The notes: generated by a model not told the origin, from the sequence alone. Shown: positions 8,884-17,764, numbered from the stretch's first letter. The stretch: 64,000 nucleotides of DNA from Paraburkholderia fungorum (GCF_003610895.1 NZ_MCAS01000032.1:1-64000), one strand, 5' to 3'. Numbers and translations are program-made.

Positions 8884-8921
8884 AAAAATCCCGGGCGGAT
8901 TCGCGTCGCAAACCCGCCCGG
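8884..8921 (-). terminator. Factor-independent terminator of the mscS gene
   Basis: On the minus strand an 8-bp stem CCGGGCGG/CCGCCCGG (8921-8914 and 8898-8891) is followed by GATTTTT. It lies 18 bases beyond the stop of the leftward channel gene, a fitting place for its terminator. Confidence 0.65.
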
Positions 8922-8938
8922 CTGATGCCTTTGGCGCG

Positions 8939-9838
8939 TTACTGCACTGAAGTTCGCGGCGCGGCAGGCACGTGAGTCGCTGCAGACTCGTCGGTACCGA
9001 TGTTCTGCACGATATGCAGTTCACGTGTGCGAACCGGCAAGCCACATTGCGCGTTGTTGAGCGTTTGACGCACCTGGCGGGCGAGATCCCAGCGCATATC
9101 CCAGAACACGTCGATGTTGGCCCACACGCGAATGTTCAGGACCACGGTGCTGTCGTCGAAACGGGCCACCATCACCTGTGGCGCCGGTTTATCCAGCGCA
9201 CGCGGGTCGGCAGCGGCGAGCTTGCGCAAAGCCGCCAGCGCCCCGTCAACGTCGTCGCGCACCGAAATTTCCACTTCCAGGTCGAGACGGCGGGTCGGGT
9301 TGCGGTTGTAATTGCGAATCGAATTGCTCCACAAGGCGCTGTTCGGCACGTATTCGCAGACGCCGTCGGACTTGGTGAGACGTGTCGTGAACAGGCTGAT
9401 TTCATCGACCGTGCCCGAGACGCTGCCGGTGCCGGAGTCAATGTAATCGCCTACCTTGAACGGTCGCAGCAGCAAAAGCATGATGCCGGCTGCGATGTTC
9501 TGCATCGTGCCCTGCAGCGCGAGACCGATAGCGAGGCCGGCGGCGCCAAGCACGGCGACAATGCTGGCTGTCTGGATACCCAGTTGCGACAGAGCGCCGA
9601 TGATCGAGACGACACGAATGCTCCACAGACATGTGTCGCTGATGACCGGGCGCAGCGTGGCGTCCATGCGCGATTGGCTCGTGAGCAAGCGGTTGAGCGA
9701 ACGTGCGGCGCGGCGCGCGACCCACCAGCCCACTATCAATATCAATGCGGCTGCGCACAGGTGCATCGTGATCGTGGTGAGTGCGTCCCAAAGGAAGGTC
9801 CACCGGGTGGGGTGAATCTCAGCGAGTAAATTCTGCAT
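8939..9838 (-). CDS. Mechanosensitive ion channel protein (MscS family)
   Basis: A 299-residue small-conductance mechanosensitive channel of the compact MscS type. Two or three N-terminal membrane helices are followed by the Gly/Ala-rich pore helix (VLGAAGLAIGLALQG, about residues 96-110) and the conserved LLLLRPFKVGD junction, then the beta domain and a C-terminal alpha/beta domain. It opens under membrane tension to release osmolytes during hypo-osmotic shock. The frame is open upstream of 9838, but family homology begins at MQNLLAEIH, so that ATG is chosen. A hairpin terminator follows at 8921. It stands alone. Confidence 0.88.
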   Translation of the reverse strand: MQNLLAEIHPTRWTFLWDALTTITMHLCAAALILIVGWWVARRAARSLNRLLTSQSRMDATLRPVISDTCLWSIRVVSIIGALSQLGIQTASIVAVLGAAGLAIGLALQGTMQNIAAGIMLLLLRPFKVGDYIDSGTGSVSGTVDEISLFTTRLTKSDGVCEYVPNSALWSNSIRNYNRNPTRRLDLEVEISVRDDVDGALAALRKLAAADPRALDKPAPQVMVARFDDSTVVLNIRVWANIDVFWDMRWDLARQVRQTLNNAQCGLPVRTRELHIVQNIGTDESAATHVPAAPRTSVQ

Positions 9839-10237
9839 GGCCTTGACGGTCCTGATTGTTTCAGCGACGGCGTGTTGTTCGCCGCATGGTTGATGAAAAG
9901 CATGAGACCCGCGCGGTCGTGCAACGCGGGTGACGAGCGGACATTGGGGGAGTGACGCGAGTAAAGCGTGCAGAGAACAGACTGCTTCGCAACAAGAAAG
10001 TTCTACCGGTGCAAGCTTTTTGACAGATTGGTTTTCCGGATACGAAAAGGCGAGGGGCGCGAACCAGGAGCGGGAGGGGTGTGCTGTTATGGCCCCCGTC
10101 AGGGATTGAATGACGGGGGCCAGTGAAAGGTGACGTTGACGTGAGAAATTATTCCTCAAGCTGATGTGGCGTCATGATATGCATTTGATGCGGATAACGA
10201 AGTAATACGCCATTCTTCGCTTTCGAACTGCCAACGC
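9839..10237. other. Intergenic region with an 11-bp hairpin
   Basis: This 399-base gap separates two leftward genes (mscS and the sulfonate-type binding protein). It holds a perfect hairpin GGCCCCCGTCA/TGACGGGGGCC at 10091-10101 and 10111-10121 with a nine-base loop. The hairpin lacks a T tract on the minus strand, so it may be an imperfect terminator for the binding-protein gene. The open frame continuing upstream of mscS here has no recognisable domain. I see no RNA gene. Confidence 0.5.
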
Positions 10238-11248
10238 CTATTGTTTCGCAACACTGGCTGCCACCTCGCGGTTCTGCCAGACGTTGTCTTTCACCGTGAT
10301 CTTTTGCGGAATCAGACGCGCGCCGTAAAACGCATCGGCGACGATCTGCTGCGAGCGCACGATCTCGTCGGTTACGGCCGTGGTGCCGTACGGGTAGCGG
10401 CGCACCCAGGTTTCGACCAGCTTCTGATCCAGACCGACCTTCGGCGCAATCAGCGCGGCGGTTTCCACCGGATGGTCGTTCACCCACAGGCCGGTGATGC
10501 GCAATTGCCCGAGAATCGCGCCGATCACGTCGGGATGCTGCTGGGCGAAGTCGCGCGTAGCTTCATAGAAGTTATAGGGGCTGTTGAGGTCCGAATAATC
10601 GGCCAGCGCGCGCGCCTTCAGCGCCTGCTGCGCGGACGCGTAGTAAGGGTCCCAGATCACCCATGCATCGACGGTGCCGCTTTCGAAGGCGGCGCGCGCG
10701 TCAGCGGGCGCGAGGTACACCGGGCGCACGTCTTCGTAACGCAGGCCGGCTTTTTTCAGCGCTTCGAGCAGCAGATAGTTCGAGCTCGACCCTTTTTGCA
10801 GCGCGACGCGCTTGCCCTTCAATTCCGCCACGCTATGCAGGGTCGAATCGCTTCGGACCAGAATCGCTTCGGCATGACGCCCTGACGGTTCCGCGCCGAC
10901 GTACACGAAGCGCACGCCACCCGCCTGCGCGAACACGGGCGGCGGCGCCCCGGTGTAGCCGAAGTCGAGGCTATTCGCGTTCAGCGCCTCGAGCAATTGC
11001 GGGCCGGCCGGAAATTCGAACCATTTGATGCTGTAGCCGAGCGGCTTGAGCTTTTCGTCGAGCGAGCCTTGCGCCTTGAGTATCGCGAGCAGGCCCGACT
11101 TCTGGTAGCCGATGCGTAGCACGTTGGCCGGCTCGCTGCCATTGCTGCTGCCGTTGCCGCTGGTGCTCTGCGCGCTCGCGCCCAGGGTGGTGAGCGCCGC
11201 CAGCAGCGCGGCGGCGATGTGAAGCGAAATAGGGGTATGACGGGCCAT
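10238..11248 (-). CDS. ABC transporter substrate-binding protein, aliphatic sulfonate type (SsuA-like)
   Basis: A 336-residue periplasmic binding protein. A signal peptide ends at about ALTTLGASAQ. The mature part has the SsuA/NMT1-type features: LRIGYQKSG at the start, FEFPAGPQLLEALNANSLDFGYTGAPPPVFAQA, and VDAWVIWDPYY, typical of aliphatic sulfonate or taurine binding proteins. GGAG nine bases upstream supports the ATG at 11248; an ATG 15 bases earlier is the alternative. No permease or ATPase is adjacent, so it must work with components encoded elsewhere. The sulfonate assignment is by family only. Confidence 0.85.
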   Translation of the reverse strand: MARHTPISLHIAAALLAALTTLGASAQSTSGNGSSNGSEPANVLRIGYQKSGLLAILKAQGSLDEKLKPLGYSIKWFEFPAGPQLLEALNANSLDFGYTGAPPPVFAQAGGVRFVYVGAEPSGRHAEAILVRSDSTLHSVAELKGKRVALQKGSSSNYLLLEALKKAGLRYEDVRPVYLAPADARAAFESGTVDAWVIWDPYYASAQQALKARALADYSDLNSPYNFYEATRDFAQQHPDVIGAILGQLRITGLWVNDHPVETAALIAPKVGLDQKLVETWVRRYPYGTTAVTDEIVRSQQIVADAFYGARLIPQKITVKDNVWQNREVAASVAKQ

Positions 11249-11358
11249 CCAGCGAATCTCCATTGCGTTCGATCGGTCGAAGATCGTCGCATGGACGTCC
11301 CGCCGATCAAACGAAGCAATGCAGATTTGAATATGACGCGCGCGCGAACGCCGGGTGG

Positions 11359-12210
11359 CTACTTCCTGGCTTTATCTTTCTTTGCCGCCGCGCCCTCGGG
11401 TGCATGGCCGAGCTTCTTTTCCATGATCGCCGCGACCCGATCGCCGAGATAATCGCCGGAGGCTTCTTCCAGCGCGCGGTTCATTTCGCTTTCGACCAGC
11501 ACCATGGCCAGCGGCCGCACACGCCAGATCGCGTCGACGAGAGCAGGCACGTCGGCGGGCGGCGGCAATGCGTCGGCGTCGTAACGGTCCAGCTGGCGGA
11601 CCACCAGATCGACCAGCGCCTTGGCGACCGCATGGAAATGCGGTCTTGCGATGCCTACGGCGTCGAGCAGGTCGGCGAGCGGAATGCCTTCCTTGGCCAT
11701 GGTCGCGCCGGCCGCCAGCGCGGTGGGGTTGCCGGACACGAAGGAGAGCCCGTCGCGTTCCAGCAGGCCGAGATCGACCGCTTTGCCGAGCGCGCTCGGC
11801 GAGGCCTTGTCGCCGAACATTTGCAGCAGTTCGAGCAGCGAGTATTTCTTTGGCCGTTCGCGCGACCAGCGTCCGCCGATCGCGGTCTCAAGGCCGAGGA
11901 TCGAGCGCAGATCGTGGCCTTCGTCCACGGCCATGATCAAATCCTGGATGTTCGCGAGGGTGTAGCCACGCGCGAGCAGATGGTTGATCAGCTTCAGACG
12001 CGACACATGCGTGTCGTCATACACGCCGACGCGGCCACGCTTTTCCGGCGGCGCGAGCAGGCCGCGGTCCTGATAGGCGCGCACGTTGCGCACCGTGGTA
12101 TCGGTGACGCGCGCGAGTTCGTCGACCGTGTATTCGTTGCGCGGCGCATTGCTTGCCGGGGCGCTCGAGGCGCCGGGCAAGGGCGGAAAGGGGGGCGGCG
12201 TATTGGGCAT
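11359..12210 (-). CDS. MerR family transcriptional regulator
   Basis: A 283-residue regulator. After a Pro-rich tail, the winged helix-turn-helix typical of MerR proteins spans about residues 25-95 (EYTVDELARVTDTTVRNVRAYQDRG..., then the wing and the second helix pair). The long C-terminal part (residues 100-283) is alpha-helical with no Cys pair, so it is not a metal sensor of the MerR/CueR kind. It lies upstream of and in the same direction as the binding-protein gene with a 110-base gap, so functional linkage is possible but not shown. The C-terminus is Lys-rich. Confidence 0.88.
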   Translation of the reverse strand: MPNTPPPFPPLPGASSAPASNAPRNEYTVDELARVTDTTVRNVRAYQDRGLLAPPEKRGRVGVYDDTHVSRLKLINHLLARGYTLANIQDLIMAVDEGHDLRSILGLETAIGGRWSRERPKKYSLLELLQMFGDKASPSALGKAVDLGLLERDGLSFVSGNPTALAAGATMAKEGIPLADLLDAVGIARPHFHAVAKALVDLVVRQLDRYDADALPPPADVPALVDAIWRVRPLAMVLVESEMNRALEEASGDYLGDRVAAIMEKKLGHAPEGAAAKKDKARK

Positions 12211-12351
12211 GGGGGGATTTTAACGCGGCCGGCCAACGCGACGGTCAATGCCGTGGTTTGCATGGCCACCAACACGGCGGTGAACGCGACGCGCAGCCCG
12301 CGGTGCTGCGCAAGCGGCTTCGAGGGACCGACTGAAACGAAAGGCTGGGCT

Positions 12352-12975
12352 TCAGTCGCGTTTCTGCGCGACGTCGTCCGGCACGGTCGAATCGCCACGT
12401 CCCAAAGTCCGCTGCATCAGCGTGGTGTCGAGCCAGCGGCCGTGCTTGAATCCGACCGCCTTCAACGTGCCGGTCAGTTCGAAACCCAGTTGCGCGTGCA
12501 GCGACAGTGACCCGCCGCTGCCGCCGTCGGCGATCACGGCGACCATCTGGCGCCACGGTCCGGTTTCGCAGCGCTCGATCAGCGCCTGCAATAACACGCG
12601 GCCCAGGCCTCGCCCGCGATACGCGTCGTTCACGTAGATCGAATCTTCGATCGTATTGCGATACGCGGCGCGCGGGCGGTACGGCGTCGCGTAGCAATAG
12701 CCGGCGACTTCACCATCGATCTCAGCCACCATGTACGGTAAGCCGTGATTGCGCACCGACGCGAGCCGCGCGCGCAGATCGTCGACGGAGGGCGGGATTT
12801 CTTCGAACGAAGCGACGCCGGTCAGCACGTGGTGGGCGTAGATCGCCTGGATCGCCGTCAGATCGGCGTCGGTGGCGTCGCGGATCAGCGGGGCGGCGAG
12901 CGGGGCGTTCAGCGGCTTCGGGGTGCTTGTGTCAACGGAATGGGGCGTGGAGGGCGCGGGGCGGGTGGTGCTCAT
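12352..12975 (-). CDS. GNAT family N-acetyltransferase (phosphinothricin-acetyltransferase-like)
   Basis: A 207-residue GNAT enzyme that would transfer an acetyl group from acetyl-CoA to an amine. The acetyl-CoA-binding motif A is visible as the R-G-R-G-L-G-R segment (about residues 115-121), preceded by EDSIYVNDAYRG and followed by SLSLHAQLGFELTGTLKAVGFK. Together with IYAHHVLTGVASFEE near the start, these are typical of the phosphinothricin/methionine sulfoximine acetyltransferase subgroup. An N-terminal tail of about 28 residues is low-complexity and the start may be further in. The true substrate may be an amino-acid analogue. Confidence 0.87.
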   Translation of the reverse strand: MSTTRPAPSTPHSVDTSTPKPLNAPLAAPLIRDATDADLTAIQAIYAHHVLTGVASFEEIPPSVDDLRARLASVRNHGLPYMVAEIDGEVAGYCYATPYRPRAAYRNTIEDSIYVNDAYRGRGLGRVLLQALIERCETGPWRQMVAVIADGGSGGSLSLHAQLGFELTGTLKAVGFKHGRWLDTTLMQRTLGRGDSTVPDDVAQKRD

Positions 12976-13216
12976 ACGTGTTCCTGTCGTGGCCAGTGAG
13001 TCTGCGGATACGTTTTACTATGCCCGCCGCGCGCGCGAATTTGAAGCGCGTCAAAAATCGGCACGATTTACAGGCGGTATCGGTCCACGCACAGGTGACT
13101 GGCGCGAGCCGGGCCTGGCATGGCGCACCCGCCGACATGGCCGCGCGGCTGGGCGGGGCACTACGGGTTTTCGTCGCGAAGACGCACGCTCGTGGGCATG
13201 CGTTTCACCGGTCGGG

Positions 13217-13510
13217 TCAGTTGTGCGAGTACGTATCCGGCTGCTTCACATGGCCACGGTAATGCCGGTGGCGCTTTGCCTTGTGCTTCGGCCTGGCTTT
13301 GGCCGGGGCATGCTCCGCAGGTTGCGCTTGCTGCTGGGCTTGCATCGGTTGCGGCTGTTGGGCCTGTGTGCCCGGCGCGGGTGCCGGATGGACATTGCCG
13401 GACGGCAGCGTGCTCTGGCCTTCGCCGAAGCGAAAGGTTTGCGAGGTTTGCGCGTACGCGGTGGCGGACAGCGTCAGGGCGGCGATCGCCACGCAAATCG
13501 AAAACTTCAT
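13217..13510 (-). CDS. Small secreted basic protein of unknown function
   Basis: A 97-residue protein with a clear Sec signal peptide (MKFSICVAIAALTLSATAYAQ). The mature part is low-complexity: a Pro/Gln/Ala-rich middle and a Lys/His/Arg-rich segment (KARPKHKAKRHRHYRGH). AGGAG nine bases before the ATG at 13510 supports this start over longer in-frame options. I do not recognise a family; such short, basic, periplasmic proteins are common and often lineage-restricted in Burkholderia. Its neighbours suggest no role. Confidence 0.7.
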   Translation of the reverse strand: MKFSICVAIAALTLSATAYAQTSQTFRFGEGQSTLPSGNVHPAPAPGTQAQQPQPMQAQQQAQPAEHAPAKARPKHKAKRHRHYRGHVKQPDTYSHN

Positions 13511-13720
13511 GAATCCATTCTCCTTCTGAACGAGCCGGTGAGGATACCGCAATGCAGCCTTTGGGTCCTTCGGCACGGGCAGGCTAGCGTGGCTGGACGT
13601 ACTGATGCGTGAATTCGCCTGCGAGGCGCGTGTTTCAGGACGCCTCGATTCGAAGAACCTGAGCATCAGGTGCCAGGTGGCCCGAAGCACGGGTTCGTAT
13701 GGGTTTGCTATGCCGCGGTA

Positions 13721-14335
13721 TCACGCGGCCGCTTGCGCAAACACCGGTTCGCCAAGCGTGAGCATCAACCGGTTGGCCCATGCAAAGATCGCGATTGCGT
13801 GAGTCAGGTCGAGAATCTCCGCATGCGTGAGTCCATTCGCTTCGAGCCGCTTGATCGCGGCGGCGTCGACATTTTCAGGGTGGTCGGTCAACTCGATCGC
13901 ATACTGGATGATCGCGCGCTCACGCTCTGTGGTGCCGGCATTCGACGGGTCGTCGAAAACCTGTTCGATCGCGTCGGTCCGTTTCGCGAGCTGGCCGAAT
14001 CGTTGCGCATGCACCGAAGCGCAATACACGCAGCCGTTCACTCGTGAGACGACGGTGCTGGCGAGTTCGCGCTCCGCGCGCGGCAGCCCGCCTGGCGCAT
14101 ACATGATCGCGTTGAAGACGCCGGAGCGTTGCCGCAGAATTTCCGCCTGCTGGACCAGCAGCAGATAGTAGTCCGAGGTCCTGGCGTGGGGATGGCTCGC
14201 TTCGAGCACGGCGATCTGCTCGGGCGTGGCTTCCTCGAGGCTTACCGTGTCGAGCCACGCGCGCCAGCCGAGCGTATCGAAGGTGAAGCCGTTGAGCCGG
14301 TCGACCGGCGCTGCACTGGAATTCACTTGACTCAT
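13721..14335 (-). CDS. Alkylhydroperoxidase/CMD-domain protein with active-site Cys pair
   Basis: A 204-residue protein with the AhpD/carboxymuconolactone decarboxylase fold. The catalytic motif CxxCxxxH is present (CVYCASVH, about residue 106), preceded by the expected Glu in AERELAS. AhpD-like proteins act as peroxide-reducing or disulfide-relay enzymes. The C-terminus contains LTHAIAIFAWANRL, a second typical helix. It closely resembles the peroxidase-related subfamily found beside a second CMD protein and a flavoprotein (the Avi_7169/Avi_7170-type pairing). The ATG at 14335 overlaps the upstream TGA as ATGA, so the two CMD proteins are translationally coupled. Confidence 0.87.
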   Translation of the reverse strand: MSQVNSSAAPVDRLNGFTFDTLGWRAWLDTVSLEEATPEQIAVLEASHPHARTSDYYLLLVQQAEILRQRSGVFNAIMYAPGGLPRAERELASTVVSRVNGCVYCASVHAQRFGQLAKRTDAIEQVFDDPSNAGTTERERAIIQYAIELTDHPENVDAAAIKRLEANGLTHAEILDLTHAIAIFAWANRLMLTLGEPVFAQAAA

Positions 14336-14892
14336 ACAGCCTCCTCGGCGGCGCGCAATGCTTTCAGACCCGCCACCACGCGCAATTGATAAGTGACGAA
14401 CGCAATCAACTGCGACAACGCGACGATGCCGCGCGTCGTGATACCGGCTTGCTGTAGCGTTTGCAAATGCTCGGGGCGTGCTTCGACTGGCTGGAGAGTC
14501 AGCAGTCTGGTGTGAGCGAGGATGGCGATCAGGCGCGCGTCGGTAGCGGGTTCGAGTGTGCCCGCTTCGATTGCATCGAGCGTGACGGGCTGCGCGCCGG
14601 CGGCGATGAGCTTCGCCGTATAGGCGTCGGCGAGATCGTCGGCCCGCGAGAGGCGCGCGGCATACCATGCGGCAAACAAACGCTCGTGCAGCGACAGATC
14701 GGGCAAGGCAGGATCGAACAACGCGTCTTCGCTGCGTTGCGTGTGCTGCACGACTTTGTCACGGGCATGGCGGATGGCGGCAAGCGGGCTGCCGGCGGGC
14801 AGGCCGGCGAGGGTGTCGACGGTATCGATGGCGTCGGCGCCTTCGGTACCTGCAAATGCGGACGATTCTGTCAGTGGCGCGAGGTCGGTCAT
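14332..14892 (-). CDS. CMD-domain protein lacking the catalytic Cys pair
   Basis: A 186-residue protein with the length and helical pattern of a carboxymuconolactone-decarboxylase-type domain, including LHERLFAAWYAARLS and the C-terminal IVALSQLIAFVTYQLRVVAGL helix. It has no Cys at all, so the peroxidase chemistry of AhpD is impossible. It couples by an ATGA overlap to the Cys-containing CMD protein and follows the flavoprotein gene by 15 bases. A structural or substrate-binding partner of the active CMD protein is the simplest reading (inference). Membership resembles the Avi_7170-type CMD subfamily. Confidence 0.78.
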   Translation of the reverse strand: MTDLAPLTESSAFAGTEGADAIDTVDTLAGLPAGSPLAAIRHARDKVVQHTQRSEDALFDPALPDLSLHERLFAAWYAARLSRADDLADAYTAKLIAAGAQPVTLDAIEAGTLEPATDARLIAILAHTRLLTLQPVEARPEHLQTLQQAGITTRGIVALSQLIAFVTYQLRVVAGLKALRAAEEAV

Positions 14893-14907
14893 ATCTGCTC
14901 CGGCGGG

Positions 14908-16431
14908 TTAAGCGGTGTTTTTAGCGGTATTTTCAGCGGTGTTTTTAGCGATGTTTTCTGCTTGCGGGTGAGCGCGCGACGTGTCGGGCAATGCATCTGC
15001 ATCGGTCCATTCATCCCCACGCAGCTCCGCTGTGTCGAAAGCGAGCAGCGCCTGGTAGTGGCGCTCGCGATCCGCGTCGAACAGGCGGCTCGCGATGCCG
15101 CGCGCGAGGCGCTGCGCGCCGTCGCTGATCGCCGGGATGTCGCCGGACAGCTTTCCATGGCTGAGGCTTGCCGCGTGATTGAAGCAATGAATCTGCGTCA
15201 GCGCCGCACAGGTGCCTGGCTCGCGCTCCTGAAACGCGAAAGCGGCGCCCAGATCAGGCGACTCGGCCAGTTCGTGCGAGGGCAGTGACGGGTCCGCCCG
15301 ATAGCGGTCTTTCCAGCGCCGCACAAAGCGGGCGAACGGCGCGAATTCGGCGCGTGTGGCGATATCCGAGTGAAAGCCGGTCGCGAAGATCAGAAAGTCC
15401 ACCACGTAGCGGCCTTTGGGTGTTGTTACCGCGAGCGCGCCGTCGAGTTCGTCGAGCGCCGTCACGGGACTGCCGACATGAAAGCGCGCACCGGCATGGC
15501 GCGAAACCCGCAGCACGCTGTCTCGCGGCGGTGGCGTTTGCTCACTTTGCGCGTAATGCAGAAAACGCCATCTGGACGCGTCGTCGAGATCGGCGAAACC
15601 ATGTACGAGGCCCGGACTGCCGATCCCGGTGAGTTTGTTCACGCGTGGAATGTCGTCACGGCGGATAAACAGATCGACACTGGCCGCACCCGCTTCGAGC
15701 GCGGTCGCGGCATTGTCGAAGGCGGACGCCCCTGCGCCGACGACGCCGACGCGCTGGCCGGCCAATGCGGCGAAGTCGATTGCATCCGCGGAATGCGCCC
15801 AGTAGCGGCGTGCAACGGTGTTGGCGATAGCCGGTACGGAAGGGCCGCCCAGGCCGTCGCGCCCGGTGGCGAGCACGACGTGACGCGCGAGCAGCGTGCG
15901 TCGCGCATCTGCCTCTGCATCTGCGGCTGCGGGATCGAGCAGGTCGAGTTCAAGCAGGCCGTCGTCGCGCGGGCGCAGCGCACTCAAGGCGATATCGTTT
16001 TGCACCGGCAGATCGAGCACCTTGCGATACCAGCGCAGATAGTCCATCCACTGTGTGCGTGGGACCTTGTAGAGCGATTCCCACGCGGCGCCGCCGAATT
16101 GCGCTTCGTACCACGCGCGAAACGTGAGGGCCGGCATGCGTAAGGCGGGACCCGTGAGCTGTTTGGGCGAGCGTAGTGTTTCCATGCGTGCGAACGATAC
16201 CCACGGGCCTTCACGCCCTGATGGCGCGCGATCGAACACCTGCAGATTATCGATGCCGAGCCAGCGCAGTTCGGCCGCCGCGGCGAGCCCCGCCATGCCG
16301 CCGCCGATCACGGCGACATCGAGTACGCGTTCAGCGCCGGCCAAACGCGGCGGGACCCATGAGGGCGCGGGCAATTCCAGCCAGCGCAGATCCTCACGCA
16401 AGCGGGCTTCGAGTGCGGCAAGGCGATTCAT
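14908..16431 (-). CDS. FAD/NAD(P)-binding oxidoreductase with C-terminal 4-residue repeat tail
   Basis: A 507-residue flavoprotein of the class B monooxygenase/thioredoxin-reductase superfamily. The FAD motif GGGMAG occurs near residue 42 and the NAD(P) motif GAGASA near residue 238; ATGRDG and FATGF mark the usual linker strands. The Baeyer-Villiger fingerprint is absent. The ATG at 16431 overlaps the stop of the LysR gene (ATGA). The last 16 residues are repeats of (E/K)N(T/I)A encoded by a 12-base tandem repeat. It probably oxidises the compound imported by the divergent ABC transporter (inference). Confidence 0.85.
   Translation of the reverse strand: MNRLAALEARLREDLRWLELPAPSWVPPRLAGAERVLDVAVIGGGMAGLAAAAELRWLGIDNLQVFDRAPSGREGPWVSFARMETLRSPKQLTGPALRMPALTFRAWYEAQFGGAAWESLYKVPRTQWMDYLRWYRKVLDLPVQNDIALSALRPRDDGLLELDLLDPAAADAEADARRTLLARHVVLATGRDGLGGPSVPAIANTVARRYWAHSADAIDFAALAGQRVGVVGAGASAFDNAATALEAGAASVDLFIRRDDIPRVNKLTGIGSPGLVHGFADLDDASRWRFLHYAQSEQTPPPRDSVLRVSRHAGARFHVGSPVTALDELDGALAVTTPKGRYVVDFLIFATGFHSDIATRAEFAPFARFVRRWKDRYRADPSLPSHELAESPDLGAAFAFQEREPGTCAALTQIHCFNHAASLSHGKLSGDIPAISDGAQRLARGIASRLFDADRERHYQALLAFDTAELRGDEWTDADALPDTSRAHPQAENIAKNTAENTAKNTA
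14911..14958 (-). repeat. Four tandem 12-bp repeats at the flavoprotein 3' end
   Basis: Four consecutive 12-base units (plus-strand form AGCGGTGTTTTT with a few substitutions) run from 14911 to 14958 and abut the TAA stop. They encode four-residue repeats ENIA-KNTA-ENTA-KNTA at the protein C-terminus. Because the unit is a multiple of three, copy-number change by slippage would keep the frame. Confidence 0.85.
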
Positions 16432-17414
16432 GCTGTGTGTTCCGGATGTTTGGTGCGCGCACGGGGCACGCGTGTTTCGCGCTGCAACAGCGCGTCGTGT
16501 TGCTGGGCTGGATGCAGGACCACGCCGTCGAGCAGTTCGCGGGTCGCCTGTTCGATGGATTGCAGCAACGCGTCGACGGCGGCGCGGCGTGGTTTGCCCG
16601 CCGGCGTTACCACACCGAAGAAGAACGGAATCGCGCAGTCGAGCGGCCGCGCCGTCACGCCTTCGATCGGCAGGCCGAGTCCGGTGGCGGGGTCCACGAT
16701 CGCGACACCGGCGCCCGCGCGGGCGGCCATCACCGCGTTCAACGATGCATTGGTTTCGAGAAACACGTCGGCGGCAATGCGCGCGGCCGCGAACGCCGCG
16801 TCGATCCGATGCCGCAGCCGAAAGCGGTTGGCCACCGTGACGATGCGCTGGTTCGCCAGATCGCGCAGCGTGATGTGCGGCAGGGTGGCGAGCGGGTCGC
16901 TGCTTTGCACGAGCGCGACGCAAGGCGCTTCGGCGATCCAGTGGATGTCGAGTCCCGCATGGCCGATCGGCAGCGTGACCAGACCGATATCCGCGCTACG
17001 GGTCAGGACTTCATGCACGACGTGTTCCGCGGACAGGCTGCGTAACTGGAATTGCGGTGTGTGGCCGAGCGGCGGCAGCGCGGCGATGGCGGGCGGGACG
17101 ATCGACGCGGCCAGCGCGGGTGTGGCCGCCACGCGCAGCGGTTCGGCTTCGCCGAGACCGATGGCGCGCGCTCGCTGCTCGATGGTTTTCAGTCCGACCA
17201 GCGAACGCTCGACTTCGTCGTAAAGCAGAAACGCACGATGCGTCGGCGTGACACGCGGGCCATTGCGATTGAACAGCGCATAACCGAGATCTGCTTCGAG
17301 CTCCTGAATCTGACGCGTGACGGCTGGCTGCGAGCGTTCGAGCAGACGACCCGCGCCGGTGATGCTGCCGGCGGACATGACCGCCGAAAATGCTTCGAGT
17401 TGATGCAACTCCAT
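16428..17414 (-). CDS. LysR family transcriptional regulator
   Basis: A 328-residue LysR-type regulator. The N-terminal helix-turn-helix is classical (MELHQLEAFSAVMSAGSITGA, then SQPAVTRQIQELEADLG, residues 1-50) and the rest is a periplasmic-binding-protein-like effector domain. The start is the ATG at 17414, where homology begins; the frame is open further upstream without a plausible domain. It heads a leftward unit with the flavoprotein and two CMD genes, with an ATGA overlap to the flavoprotein, and is divergent from the ABC transporter. It likely controls both directions from the 350-base gap (inference). Confidence 0.9.
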   Translation of the reverse strand: MELHQLEAFSAVMSAGSITGAGRLLERSQPAVTRQIQELEADLGYALFNRNGPRVTPTHRAFLLYDEVERSLVGLKTIEQRARAIGLGEAEPLRVAATPALAASIVPPAIAALPPLGHTPQFQLRSLSAEHVVHEVLTRSADIGLVTLPIGHAGLDIHWIAEAPCVALVQSSDPLATLPHITLRDLANQRIVTVANRFRLRHRIDAAFAAARIAADVFLETNASLNAVMAARAGAGVAIVDPATGLGLPIEGVTARPLDCAIPFFFGVVTPAGKPRRAAVDALLQSIEQATRELLDGVVLHPAQQHDALLQRETRVPRARTKHPEHTA

Positions 17415-17764
17415 GTCGCGCCCCGGCAATTCGATCTGCGCATTGTAGGGGCGTCTGAATGCGCGATTTATATAATGAATTTCGATATCGACAGCGGAAA
17501 AAATGCGAAGCGAAGCGGCGGTCGAACGTATGGCGTCGCGGGTTTTCTGCTGTACGGGACGCGTCAAAAGGAAGAAAAATCAATTGCTTCAATGAGATGT
17601 CTTGACCTGTCCGCGTGTGGCGATGAGCTCGGGCCGAGCACGTTGCCTTGCGCGAGCAGAGGCATGCTCGTCAACGTGATAACCATATTCCCAAAACTTC
17701 GTTGGGTCGCCGGAATTCACCGTGGTTACATGGCTCCACTTTGAAGATGAGAGTCGGGGCAAAC
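17415..17764. other. Divergent control region between lysR and the ABC transporter
   Basis: This 350-base gap separates the LysR unit from the transporter operon. It contains an AT-rich patch at 17465-17490 with TATAAT on the plus strand (17471-17476) and a matching ATTATA context on the minus strand, a fair -10 region for lysR, and a GATATCG palindromic core next to it. Several weak T-N11-A combinations exist, but none stands out as the LysR box. Small open frames here are not convincing genes. Confidence 0.45.

Noticed and set aside
9839..10159. N-terminal extension of the MscS channel
   Set aside because: The residues do not form extra membrane helices and no good start signal was seen; the compact MscS start fits the family.
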